A stretch of 64,000 nt of DNA from Melitaea cinxia (lineage: Eukaryota > Arthropoda > Insecta > Lepidoptera > Nymphalidae): contig NC_059402.1 of assembly GCF_905220565.1 (NCBI RefSeq), positions 2,729,501 through 2,793,500 on the forward strand, given 5' to 3'. The notes beneath the pieces are model-generated. The model saw only the letters and a list, made by a program, of their open reading frames with translations, made no database searches and had not been told where the DNA came from. The position numbers and the translations under genes are program-made. Of the stretch, positions 10,721-21,112 are shown piece after piece (within the stretch, counting starts at the first letter, position 1; each line of letters starts with the position of its first letter).

Positions 10721-10980
10721 TTTTTTTTATATAACAAAGTCGGCAAACAAGCGTACGGCTCACCCGATGGTAAGCGATTACCGTAGCTTATAGACGTCTG
10801 CAACACACAATTCCCCACCCACAATTCCCCCTGGAGCTCTGGTCACCTTACTCACCAACAGAAACACAATACTGTACGAAAGCAGTATTATTTAGCTGTG
10901 GTCTTCTGCAAGGTCGTAGTACAACCCCAGTCGGGCTTCTCCATTTTTTGAGCAGGAAATTTCCTTCTGTACCCTACCTC
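10721..10980 (-). mobile_element. Retroposed repeat family A, copy 2
   Basis: T run at 10721-10728, then ATATAACAAAGTCGGCAAAC and the GATGGTAAGCGATTACCGTA core. A short internal deletion removes the 'GCATTGCAAGCGCGTTGCC' part present in other copies. Confidence 0.75.
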
Positions 10981-10984
10981 AGTT

Positions 10985-11732
10985 AACATTTTAATGTATT
11001 AATTTACTTGTGCATGACATGTAGAATGGAGAATAATCAAATTTCTTATTAACATAATATTAAATTGAACTAATAATGTTTCATGCCTGTAGATGTTTCA
11101 CAGTTGGACAGACACCCTTTTCCATTTAAAAGATTTTTATCTCAATCTACTATCCTGATATCCTAAGGCTTGTAAATAGTGTCCCAATCAAGAGTAACAG
11201 ATCAAATTATCAGGTGTTTAAAACAACCGGAACATTAGTCTTCACGTGCTTTAGACAAAGATATGTTACACTCAGAAAACAAACATATATTTAAAATCTG
11301 CTCCGAGCAAGCATCGAACCTACGATAATCAACGTAAATGACACTTTTCGAAACGCTTATAACAGAGTAGGTAAATATATATATTTGTTTAGTATTTACT
11401 ATAATCGTTATGTTAAGCCTGACATAAGCTCATCCTTCATTAGGATCGAGGGTCGGGGCTTAAGTATTGTCTAACGTAATTTTAAGTACCTAGTTTAGTG
11501 TGTATGTAACTGTTTAGTAACGAGAGTTTCAAGTTTCCCCACAATACACTGTATTAACGCTATAAGAACCAGATCTGAAGACAAATATTTTTCTAATGGC
11601 ACAGTTTGTTTGAAGATCACAGAAAGTTATCAACACTTATCGTTCAAGTACTTGACATTGTAATGCATACATAATGCATTTTTCCGGCGCAAATATTTCT
11701 CGTATTTATTACGCGATACAGTCGTTTTAACG
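10985..11732. other. AT-rich DNA with a tRNA-like B box
   Basis: No gene. On the minus strand GTAGGTTCGATGCTTGC (11309-11325) resembles a pol III B box and may be the remains of a SINE head. Confidence 0.35.
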
Positions 11733-11796
11733 TTCCAGCCTGTAATATCCCAATACTGGGCATAGGCCTCTTTCCCCATGTAGGAGAAGGTTGAGT
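11733..11796 (-). mobile_element. Repeat family C, 3' fragment
   Basis: On the minus strand: CTTCTCCTACATGGGGAAAG, AGGCCTATGCCCAGTATTGG, then GATATTACAGGCTG. The same 3' end is seen at 30380-30475 and 56052-56460. Confidence 0.6.
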
Positions 11797-11857
11797 TGTT
11801 TTATTTGAGTTGAAAATTTAAAAATATACATAATGGCAATACTTTCTAACAATTATT

Positions 11858-12113
11858 TTATATAACTAGGATAGCAACCAAGCGTACGGTGACCACCTCC
11901 ACCGACCCGTTCCAAGCAGTTGCCGACCCTATTCCGTCTGATTACTCAGTGCATCCACAGTAACTCTGACTGCCTCACTCTCCATAGGAATACTTACACT
12001 TCTTAAAAGCTATTTGTATTGTTGTTGTTTACAATGATCTTCTGTAATGCTGATGTACTTCCACGGTGGGACTGCCTCAGATTTTTAACAAAACATTTCC
12101 TGCTGCATCCCAC
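11858..12113 (-). mobile_element. Retroposed repeat family A, copy 3 (old)
   Basis: Strongly diverged copy: CAACCAAGCGTACGGTGACC on the left, GTTGCCGACCCTATTCC in the middle, CAATGATCTTCTGTAATGCT and CATTTCCTGCTGCATCCCAC on the right. It lacks the GGTAAGCGATTACC core. Confidence 0.55.
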
Positions 12114-12129
12114 CGGTGAAATTAATAAA

Positions 12130-12230
12130 TCTATATATATGAAAATTAATCGCTGGAATGTATGCATGCGCATAACTTCCGAAGGAGAAGAAGCCCAAAA
12201 TTGAATAATTATTTATTTGTTTTACTTTTG
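12130..12230 (+). mobile_element. Helitron 5' portion
   Basis: TCTATATATATGAAAATTAA followed by a segment with CATGCGCATAACTTC, the usual Helitron start. No 3' end was found downstream. Confidence 0.4.
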
Positions 12231-12585
12231 TTATTGTAAGGTCAAGGTTTTGTATTAAAAACGCATTAATAACACATAATCGATGTATTCAGAATAAAAA
12301 TGACGGCTCGAAGTTCGCTTTATCAATCAGTAAATTTTGATATTTAAATTTCAACCATACCTCGGCTGTAAACCATTAAATAAAATAATTAATAGCGATT
12401 TAAAAGATTTATAACATTTCGTAAGCCTACGACCTACGTATAGCGATTAATGTAACAATGTACAAAATATTAGATGTTTCTAATATTAATCCGATGAATC
12501 TAAATAAAGAGGCGTAGTGTGACGTTGTACACGTGTATGCACATAGCGCACTGCTAATGTGTTTATCATCTAAACGTATTAGAGA
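12231..12585. other. AT-rich spacer, nothing recognised
   Basis: No gene or repeat identified. Confidence 0.45.
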
Positions 12586-12829
12586 CTAGCGGTGCCCGCG
12601 ACTTTGTCCGCGTGGAATTTAACAAAACAGTTATTGTTGAGTTCGCAGAGTTAGAAAAAAAATCTAAAATAAAGGTAGCCTAACCTTATTACATCAGCTA
12701 TCTATCTGCCAGTGAAAGTCATAATCAGTCCAGCCATTTTAATGATTAGCCGGAACAAACAGACAGACAGACAAAAATTCTAAAAAATGTTATTTTGGTA
12801 GATAAATGTACCGCGTATATATACCGTGC

Positions 12830-12976
12830 AAACGCAGTGTGGGACGTCCTCCGACCCGTTGGACCGACGATCTACGTAAGATTGCCGGTGTAGGCTGGAT
12901 GAGGATTGCGGAAAACCAGGATGTCTGGCGCGAACTTGGGGAGGCCTATGTCCAGCAGTGGACTGCAATAGGCTGA
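12830..12976 (+). pseudogene. RTE-clade LINE ORF, C-terminal 48 codons
   Basis: A frame ending in TGA that encodes the invariant C-terminus of lepidopteran RTE elements: 'GRPPTRWTDDLRK', 'GWMRIAENQDVWRELGEAY', 'VQQWTAIG'. In intact RTE elements this lies at the end of the endonuclease-reverse transcriptase polyprotein. The fragment is severely 5'-truncated, which is the usual fate of RTE copies, and was inserted in the Helitron at 12586-13078. No start codon is expected. Confidence 0.9.
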
Positions 12977-12992
12977 ACTGACTGACTGACTG
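12977..12992 (+). repeat. (ACTG)n tail of the RTE insertion
   Basis: Four ACTG units directly follow the RTE stop codon. RTE LINEs end in short microsatellites rather than poly(A), so this marks the 3' end of the insertion. Confidence 0.75.
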
Positions 12993-13078
12993 ACCGTGTA
13001 TACATACATATGAATTTGGTAAAAAGCGGTTATTTTAATATTACAAACAGATACTCCAAATTTATTTATTTGTATAGA

Positions 13079-13871
13079 TTCCTAGAATGAACAGAACAGC
13101 GAATAACATTAAAAAACAATACCACAGTAAGTAACACATGCAAGCCATCGTTTTGCGTTAACATACAGAGGGATAACTCATATAAAATGAACATACAAAA
13201 TTTATATTTGGGATGGATGCGGAAACATGTAACAAAATTTTCAGTATTTAGGTTTCCGTTAGAGAATTTCAGAAGATTTATGATCTAGCGATAGATAGTT
13301 TTTCGCTCAGCAGCTGTAAAAAAGTGCATTTATTACAGAAATCCTCCAAAAATAGAGAAAATCTTGATAATATTAACAATAAAATATAATAATTAATTAT
13401 TTAATATGTATTTTTCTTTTTGTAACAAAACTTTTTATTAAGTTTTTAAACGATTAAGTCTGAAAATGACGTTCAATAACGAAAAAAATATTTACTATAC
13501 TTTTTATAGTAATTACAAACTAACAACAAGAAAAAACATCTTCGCTTATAAATATAGCGTACTACTCCCTAAGCATTATTTACTTAACTACAATGTATGG
13601 ATGTAGTGTAGGCACTACACTGCGATTATTCTACACGTGGAAAACAATGCACTTACAACAGTGAGTTACAAAGTTGATGTACGTGACATGAAACTAAATA
13701 TTTATTAAATTGAAAATGTAAGGGACAATATCCATACTAGTCATATGAGTTAATACCTGCCTATTTACATTTTCTAACGATCTGAGTGATGGATGGATTA
13801 TAATATACAGACAGACGGGATGTTAGACAAATATGTCAAAGTGAAGTTCCCTGTGCTTCTAGAGGAAAAAA
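13079..13871. other. AT-rich spacer, nothing recognised
   Basis: No gene or repeat identified. Confidence 0.45.
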
Positions 13872-14168
13872 TGAGTGTGCTTTAGACCACATGACTGAAG
13901 TAAAACTTTCTGTACAATAGGTCTGCACTGTCTCAGTTATACGACACGTAACTGGCTATGAGAGAAAAAGAGAAAGAAAATGTGTGCTCGCACCTCTCTC
14001 TCTCTCGCCCCTGCAGTAATATACGAAACGTAACTCTTTCTCTCTTTCTACTTATATCTTCCTGCCAACTTCTATTCGCAGCCAAACACACTGTTCGTAA
14101 CGCTCTCGTCACGCATTCACCAGCTTACTCCCCAAGTCAAGCTTGCGTAAAGAAGTTCTACTTCAATA
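13872..14168 (-). mobile_element. MITE family E, longest copy
   Basis: Inverted relative to the copies at 6980 and 32019: begins TTTAGACCACATGACTGAAG and ends GTAAAGAAGTTCTACTTCA (14151-14168). Contains CT-rich tracts (CTCTCTCTCTCTCGC and CTCTTTCTCTCTTTC). No coding function. Confidence 0.7.
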
Positions 14169-14329
14169 AAGTTTCTGCAAAGAAGAATAGGCATGAAACT
14201 CCGCAGTTACTCTATTCATATTCTCATTCATATTTCTCTATTATATACGTATATTTAGTGAAAATTTAGGAATTGGAGCATGAGGAAAAGTCCTTCAACG
14301 GAAGTTATAATTACTTAATTGGTATGTTA

Positions 14330-14759
14330 AAATGGTAGGAAAGTCAAAACTGTATATTGAATATTTTTTTAAAAGAATACTTGGGGTGTGATCTGCAATC
14401 GATACCGAAGACAAAAATATAGTTTTTAGAATTTTTGTCTGTTTGTCTGTATGTATGTCCGAGATAAACCCAAAAAGTACTGCGTGGATTTACTTTAAAT
14501 TTGGCACGAATATTATTAAGAAGTCGGGTCAACATATAGGCTACATATTATCACGCTATCACCTACGGGAACAGAGCAATGAACCTTTATTTCTTCAACG
14601 CATTCTGTAACAACGTGTAATCCAACGACGCACATTTAAATGTTGTTGTTATTATGTTAATAATCATGCTATAAGCTAGCTTCACACTATAAATAAAGAC
14701 ATTCTGTAGTATATTTAGTATCAGCATTGCACCCGTGCGAAGTCGGGGCGGGTCACTAG
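14330..14759 (+). mobile_element. Non-autonomous Helitron
   Basis: Ends with the hairpin CCCGTGCGAAG...GGGGCGGG and CTAG at 14756-14759, then T. It has the full body that is found inverted and split at 43373-44400, which makes it the reference for that nest. It contains TTTTTGTCTGTTTGTCTGTA, a common Helitron motif. The 5' boundary is approximate. Confidence 0.75.
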
Positions 14760-16304
14760 TTATTAATATTTTCCTTAGACGAAGACGGGTGTATCAGTTT
14801 ATACTTACGTATGTGGATTAAACAATGGCCACTTCAAGTAAATTGTATTTGTTAGCGGTAACTTCTTTTTCACGATTTCCTAAGAGTATTAACCTTTCAA
14901 ATGAAAAATTGTTATGATGTGATGTTTTGACTTGTGAATGATGGAATTTAAGTGTGTAGAAATTTAAAATAATTAAAAAGATTACCAAGTAGCTAATACG
15001 TGATGATTTAACAATTTTTAATAGTTTTTTTTTTGTCACATGATCAGAATGGGTAATAAGGAGAACTATTTGAAAAAGCGTAAGAAAGGTTAAGAAAAAT
15101 GATTTTTTGTAAATAAATCAAATAGCTATTGCGGCAGCGGTGAAGAGTTCAAAATGAGCTTATATTACAAATTTTTGTATATACCATACAGATGTTGGCC
15201 GAAGTCACAACGTTTATTTAAATTCATAACAGTAAACTAGCGGTATCTCATTCCTATATGGGCAATTTAGTACCAAATTTGAAGGAAAGGAAGTTTGAAA
15301 GTACCAAATTTGCAGAGTTATGGCCATTTCGTACACCTAAAATTAAAATATTCTGAAATAACATTAATACAGTCAACAAAAAAATATTCATTAGCCAAGC
15401 ATGGAAATAGCAGCAACAACAGTTATAAAGCTAACCAAAAAGCCAATTAAGGTCTCTTACTAGCTGCTAATGTGTGTCAGTTTAAAATAATTTATACATT
15501 AGTAATTGACCAGTTCGGTTGAAGTAATTAGCTAAATAATTACGTCTCGTGGATACGACACAAAACATTATAATTTACTTTAGGATAAGTTTAAGGTTTT
15601 ATATGTGTTGCGGAATAACATTCTTTTAATAAAACCTAACATAACTTTAGAATTTGAACGGGACGTGTGAAATACATTTTTTTTTTAATTTTTGACTTAA
15701 AAAACACAAAGAATATATTTGTATAACGAGGTTGGTAACTGGCGTTGTATTTCCTGGAAGACATGATGTAAATAGATAATGATTGGCTGTTTTGTTAATG
15801 GTAACTGCGGAGTTTCTTTCCGGCCCTTCTTTAATTCCACACGTCACAGTTAGACACTGTATTTCAATAATATACTATAATCCCAACCTGTTTATATCTA
15901 TCTAATACCTTTAAACGAGCAATTCTCGTATATATATAATCTGAATCTCGGAAACGGATGTTTGGAGTTTAGGGGGCGATAAATCGATCTAGCTCGGATT
16001 CATTTTGAGAAAATTTCGTTCTATCCGTGTTTTCAGGCAATGCAAATCTGCGACAATATTATTAGAATACGAATGTAAATTTCGCCAACATCTATAAGGT
16101 TATAATAGTTTAGGTGGGAAATCTGGCGGCCCCGCTACGAGAAGACCCCGGTTCAAATACACATACATGTCTGTACTTGCACTCGTGATTTTTTATTAAA
16201 ATAACCAGTTCTCATTTTGTATTATATCGGTAAGTTAAAAAAATATTATTCACAAATACAGTAATTCGTATTAAAATATAATTTTCAAACAACAAGATTT
16301 ACCA
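14760..16304. other. AT-rich DNA, nothing certain
   Basis: No gene. A weak tRNA-like B box (CCGGTTCAAATACAC, 16148-16162) could be an old SINE head. Confidence 0.35.
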
Positions 16305-16335
16305 AAAAAAAAACCGAGCTATGCTCGGTCATCCA
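16305..16335. repeat. Short hairpin, CCGAGC-TAT-GCTCGG
   Basis: CCGAGCTATGCTCGGTC follows an A run. This short palindrome beside poly(A) is a recurrent end of lepidopteran repeats. It could also form a weak terminator-like hairpin, but that has no meaning for pol II. Confidence 0.4.
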
Positions 16336-17515
16336 GGTACTTAAACATTACGCATAATAAAAGCGTTATGAATTCGGTAGTTAAATGTAGGGCTGACCCT
16401 GAAGCTCGAGATGTAGTGATGGCCTTCTCTGCCGACCTTCTCTTCCTCGTCGGGCACTATGCACGTTTCCGTGGTAACAGACAATTTGACAACCAGAAAC
16501 AAAAACAGGTTTCGTAGGCTCGTTTGATAAATATTTGGCCAATTTGTTAGTAAAACAGTTACAAGGTTCTTAAATCTGCTTAAGTAATTATGTTTACCTA
16601 TACATACACATTTAATTTTACTTTACGTTTTATCTATCTGATAAAACGAATTAATTTACTTAAAACTGCATTTATTAAATATTTTAAGAATAATTTATTA
16701 GTTTTTCATTTATGAACTCTATTTTTCTACTAATGTAGTTAAAAAAAAGAAATAAAGATAGAAGTTTACTGTAGTTCTACAAAAGGTTATAATTTTTCAA
16801 TAGGTATCTGTTCTTAGTGAGCGCCTTTTAACTTTACACGTGTAGTGTTAAACTTTCGTACAAAAGTGCGAGCCATAGGTCGAGCCCTAGATCACCGTAA
16901 TCCAGCCGTTACAAAATCCGTTCTTAGCAGACGTTTACTTATTATAAACTACATCTTGTGTCAATTTTTAAGTTTGTAGCACGCTTTTTTTAAGTTTTTT
17001 TTTCTAAGTTGTACCACAAAAATTTTAGGACTTATAAAATATTTCGAGTGCCCTTAGACCTCTTTAGTTCGGCCCTGTCGCAAAATTATAATAATAATTC
17101 AGTCTGTTATTTTACTTTGACAATTTAAAAAAGTATAAAAAATTCCGATATTGTGCACGCGGTATTAAAAACATTACAAATTTAATTGCACTCTTAATAC
17201 TATAGAGCACAGATAATAAAACCGTTACAGATTTACAAAATATAACATAAAAAACAAAATCTCTTCTAGAGTCATAAAAACCGTAATGTGTTTCAACTGA
17301 AATAAAAAGCAATATTTATGTGGTGAATATTTTACGAGTTTTAAATATGAAAAAAAAACTGGATTTTATTATAATTATGTTTTAAATTAACACATTTACG
17401 ATACAATTGTAACAGATGTCTACACATCGGAGACCATTTATGAAAACGAGCTAGTAAGTCTACGTGAGTGATAAAACAATTATTTTTACAATCTGTGTCT
17501 ATCTGCATATACTTT
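16336..17515. other. AT-rich spacer, nothing recognised
   Basis: The region 16390-16480 is richer in GC, but no coding or RNA signature could be established. Confidence 0.4.
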
Positions 17516-17613
17516 TTGTTTAAAATTCAAGTTCAATTTGTAAAATGACAATTTTAAAAGTGCTTTTGCCTTAATGGTCTACTTATATAAAGTAATTTTT
17601 GATTACATTTTTT
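17516..17613 (+). mobile_element. LINE family F 3' end, degraded
   Basis: Resembles 44590-44670 and, inverted, 49155-49235: GTAAAATGACAATTTTAAAA, GTGCTTTTG, ACTTATATAAAGTAATTTTT then GATTA. This is the 3' UTR end of a jockey-like LINE. Confidence 0.5.
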
Positions 17614-19005
17614 TTGACGTGACAACGTCTAGTAAATCGGTGAACGCCAGCGGCATGCACGAAAAAGGTTGGCTCATTGTAGCCTTGCGCTCAGTGGACG
17701 AGAGATAGAGATGTTTTGTTATGTTATGACGTTATCACGTTAAACTATCGTCCGTAAACCAACTTTACAGTAAGCCAATTTTTTTATCGAGTTTCGCCGG
17801 AGACTAACATAGGAACAGCACAGGATGGCTAATATTAAAAAAAAATCGAATTGAGATCCTCTTCCCGTTTTTGAAGCCGGTTAAAAAGCGCAGTAATTTA
17901 CAAAGAAAAGAAATAAAAAAATGATATAATACGTAAATCAGCGTATTATGTATTAGAAGCCAGAGCGAACAGTTAGTAGTTGAATTACAAATACCTACAT
18001 CAGAAGCATTAGAAACAATTTATGAATACAAATCCCGCCTTGAACGGTAATATATTCAAACGCATGTCACAACGCGCCCGCTCCACTTCGTAACAGCTAT
18101 AATAGCATATATTTTCCTATGCATTATTTTTGATGTACTATATTTATTGGTATATTATCAATCATGATTGTCTAAAACACATTGAGATCTTGTTATTACT
18201 AGACAGACTGTATACTATACAAGTATTGACATTTATTGACTTTTTTGCACCTTAGAAGATAGCCAACATATGTCAGCATGTTTAATTGTTTGTTGCATAT
18301 GATAAAATTACTGCACTCTTCTTCTTCTTAATTAAAAAAAAAAAAAAAACAATTCAGGCGTCGATCTTTTTAGCATCATCTCATCAGATAAACCTTCTTT
18401 TAGGTCTATCTTTGTTAATAATCTGTGACTTTTTTAAATATAATTAATATATCACTCTCTAGAGTATATACACAATACCGATACTGTGTGTACACTTTCC
18501 CAATCAATACCATAAAAAAATTTAGCAATTGTCATGCTGATCATAAAACAACCATTTTATTTTTACAATCTAACAACAATTTTTACATGCGGACGACACA
18601 TGCATGTCTAAAACAAGCTACTTAACATGCGATACGCATGCCAAAACATTTAATTTGCAAGTGGCGAATTTATAGCACGCTTCACGTCTGACTTAGTATT
18701 TAATTAGCCATCGTTGATTGTGTTGCTAAAGATAGATATGAGAAGAATTTAAATGTACCACATTAAGGAGACGCTGAAGAAAATTCCGATTGGCATGGAA
18801 AAAAAAAACACATTTTTGTCCTACTTCTACTCAAACAATATTAGGTCAAATTTTATTCGTAAAAGATATTACGACAATTTTATTTTAAGGTCACTCTATA
18901 ATTAACATTGAAGTCAAAAACTTTTTTATTATTTTAGTTGTTTTGTTTGTTTTCTGTACTGAGGCTTGAGCCTTGTGTCAAAACTGTTGAACAAATTGGG
19001 AATGA
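17614..19005. other. AT-rich DNA with one MITE tip
   Basis: At 17848-17880, GAATTGAGATCCTC...TTTTGAAGCCGGTTA resembles the left end (inverted) of the element at 31126-31523. The rest shows no gene or named repeat. Confidence 0.4.
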
Positions 19006-19013
19006 ATGTAGGC

Positions 19014-19287
19014 CAGTGCCGGATTTATATTTTTTATGAGTGTAGGCCACTTTATTTCTGCCGCCACCTTTCTAAAATAATAATTTTCCATTTGTAATAA
19101 AGGGGGCTCTTGTATTACAAATGGAAAATTATTATTTAAATAAAGGAATGAAAGTTAAATAAACGAATGAATTAGTCATTAAGAAAGAGAGCGTAAAAAA
19201 GAAACAAGATATACAATTTTTGCTGCCCCTAGGACGCTGCCGCCCCTAGGCCGCGGTCTATACGGCCTATTTATAAATTCAGGGCTG
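19014..19287. mobile_element. hAT-type MITE with 8-bp target duplication
   Basis: Inverted tips CAGTGCCGGATTTATA (19014) and TATAAATTCAGGGCTG (ending 19287), flanked by a perfect 8-bp direct repeat ATGTAGGC (19006-19013 and 19288-19295). Inside there is a perfect hairpin with 25-bp arms (19075-19099 and 19113-19137) around a 13-bp loop. No transposase. Superfamily assignment follows from the CAGxG tips and the 8-bp duplication. Confidence 0.9.
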
Positions 19288-19295
19288 ATGTAGGC

Positions 19296-19801
19296 GCATT
19301 TGAGTTAATTTTCGACTTAGGCTAGAGCCCCAAAACTTGTATAAGCCTATACAGATTTGAAATGTGCGGGGATCGAACCCCGATATAAGTGATATTAGGT
19401 ATAATGTATATTTATGTTTGAACCGCCAAACACATTCTTCAACACGAATTTTTAATATTTATGATCACTTCTAAGCTAAAAAACTATCTAAAAATCGGAC
19501 TAGATAATCTTATAATTAGTACGTTGAAACAAATACAAAAAGCATACACATTTTTATTATATAAAATACTATAATATTAGAAATATAAATACGAGTATGT
19601 ACTAAATTCGTTGCTGGAGCAGTATCGTTCGCTCTGCGCGTGTTATACTCAAGTTGATCATTGATTGTTCATGCATGACTTCAGAATTGTATATTAATCG
19701 ATTAAAATACCAAAACACAAAAAACATATTTTATGAAAAAAAAAAAACGTTTTTTTTTTAATATATAAATTAATACTTTTTTACCTTAGAACTTTAACTG
19801 T
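19296..19801. other. AT-rich DNA with a B-box-like palindrome
   Basis: GCGGGGATCGAACCCCG (19366-19382) resembles a pol III B box on the minus strand and may mark a decayed SINE. Otherwise nothing recognised. Confidence 0.35.
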
Positions 19802-20068
19802 AGTTGGGCAAAACAGGACATGCATACAGCCCGACTGTAGAAGTACCTCGATCTTATAGAAGATCAAAACTAAATAAAGCTGCTTTCGAGCAGTGTTGTT
19901 TTCTTGTGGTGAGTAAGGTGACCAGAGCTCTTGGGGGAATTAAGGGTAGGTTTGGCAACGCGCTTGTGACGCTTCTGCTGCTGCAGACGTCTGTCTTTAA
20001 GCTACGGTGATCGCTTACGACCAGGAGAGCCGTACGCTTGTTTGTCGACCTAGTCGCATAAAAATAAT
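19802..20068 (+). mobile_element. Retroposed repeat family A, copy 4
   Basis: The only copy of this family on the plus strand. Reads CGACTGTAGAAGTACCTCGA, GTGAGTAAGGTGACCAGAGC, ACGGTGATCGCTTACGACCA, then GCTTGTTTGTCGACCTAGTC and the A-rich tail GCATAAAAATAA. This orientation gives the natural reading with the tail at the 3' end. Confidence 0.75.
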
Positions 20069-20329
20069 TCTGTCGTTCTCAGTCACTTCTTGATAAGCAA
20101 GTCGATCAAAGAACATTAACGGCAATACCAACAACCTTTAATTGATTTTGCATTCTAAAGAGAAATAAAATTATAGAAACAAAAACGAATCGTCATAACT
20201 TTCAAACGACTTCACAAAATAGAATAATTCTTTCAGGACATTCAAATTATATAACAATTCTACAACTCCAGTAATAGATAAGACACATTAACAATCGGTC
20301 TTAGGTTTGAATTATCATACTGAAATTAA
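20069..20329. other. AT-rich spacer, nothing recognised
   Basis: No gene or repeat identified. Confidence 0.4.
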
Positions 20330-20491
20330 TAAAATATTTATAAATAAAAAATTTAATCAAATTTTGTGTGAATATCGGGTAGGTAGGTCTGAGAATCGGG
20401 CGACATCTATTTTTCATACCCCTAAGTTATAAGGAGGGGGGCTTAAGGAGGAACATATATGGCCTAAAACAACGTTTGCGGGGTCAGCTAG
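20330..20491 (+). mobile_element. Helitron 3' portion
   Basis: Ends AACGTTTGCGGGGTCAG then CTAG at 20488-20491 followed by T. The last 120 bp match, inverted, the Helitron at 54923-55105 (shared GAATCGGxCxACATCTATTT and TTTTTCATACxCCTAAGTTA). Confidence 0.65.
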
Positions 20492-20701
20492 TAAATGTAA
20501 AAATAATAATGCTACTTGTAGAAGAGGTCAAATAACATTTTAGGCAATTTAGATAATAACAATAGGTACATGTTATTCCATACCTTAAGATTCTTTGTAA
20601 TTTCCGTCGTGATATTTTAAAAAAAGTGAAACTTTATTGTAGACTAAAATAAGGAACATAACAAGAAAAAAATATAGACATAGCACCGTATATAAAGTAG
20701 T

Positions 20702-20751
20702 ATGTGTGTGTGGGTGTGCGTACGCGTGTGCGCGGCCGCGCGCGCGCGCGC

Positions 20752-20793
<42 letters not shown>
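20702..20793. repeat. (TG)n / (CG)n alternating tract
   Basis: About 90 bp of alternating purine-pyrimidine sequence: TG repeats, a core of CG repeats near 20731-20752, then about 20 more TG units. Such tracts favour left-handed Z-DNA under supercoiling and vary in length between individuals. Confidence 0.9.
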
Positions 20794-20796
<3 letters not shown>

Positions 20797-20928
20797 CAAT
20801 TTATTGCCTAAGACAATACACGTGGTTCACTCGCGTGTAGTTTCAAAGCATTAAAGCAGCAGTTTAAAACATTTTCACACAGTACACAGAGTAATATGTT
20901 TATTTGGACAAAATAGAAATATCTATTT

Positions 20929-21112
20929 ACAGTAGCGTAGCGAGGGGAGGGGGGGGCAAAGAGGAGCATCATGCCCCGGGCGCTACTCACAACGGGGCGC
21001 CAAATGGTCCACAAAATAAAAAATTGCTGGACATATTATATGGTTTTCGAATTTGGGGGTTAAAAAGGTATTGTACCCGGGCGCCAGTTACGCTTGCTAC
21101 GTCACTATTTTA
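20929..21112. mobile_element. hAT-like MITE
   Basis: Left tip CAGTAGCGTAGCGAGGGG and right tip GTTACGCTTGCTACGTCACT are inverted and imperfectly matched; CAGTxGCGTAGC ends are shared by many insect hAT elements. No clear 8-bp duplication remains, so the copy is old. GC-rich interior with GGGCGCxA motifs near both sides. Confidence 0.6.

Larger units (their letters stand above)
12586..13078 (-). mobile_element. Helitron interrupted by an RTE LINE tail
   Basis: 3' end on the minus strand at CTAG 12586-12589 with the hairpin CCACGCGGAC/GTCGCGGGC-type sequence; 5' end at TCTATAC (13077-13078). A 160-bp insertion (about 12828-12992) splits it, as shown by comparison with the uninterrupted relative at 10305-10478. 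A short repeat, ACCGTG, flanks the insertion. Confidence 0.75.
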
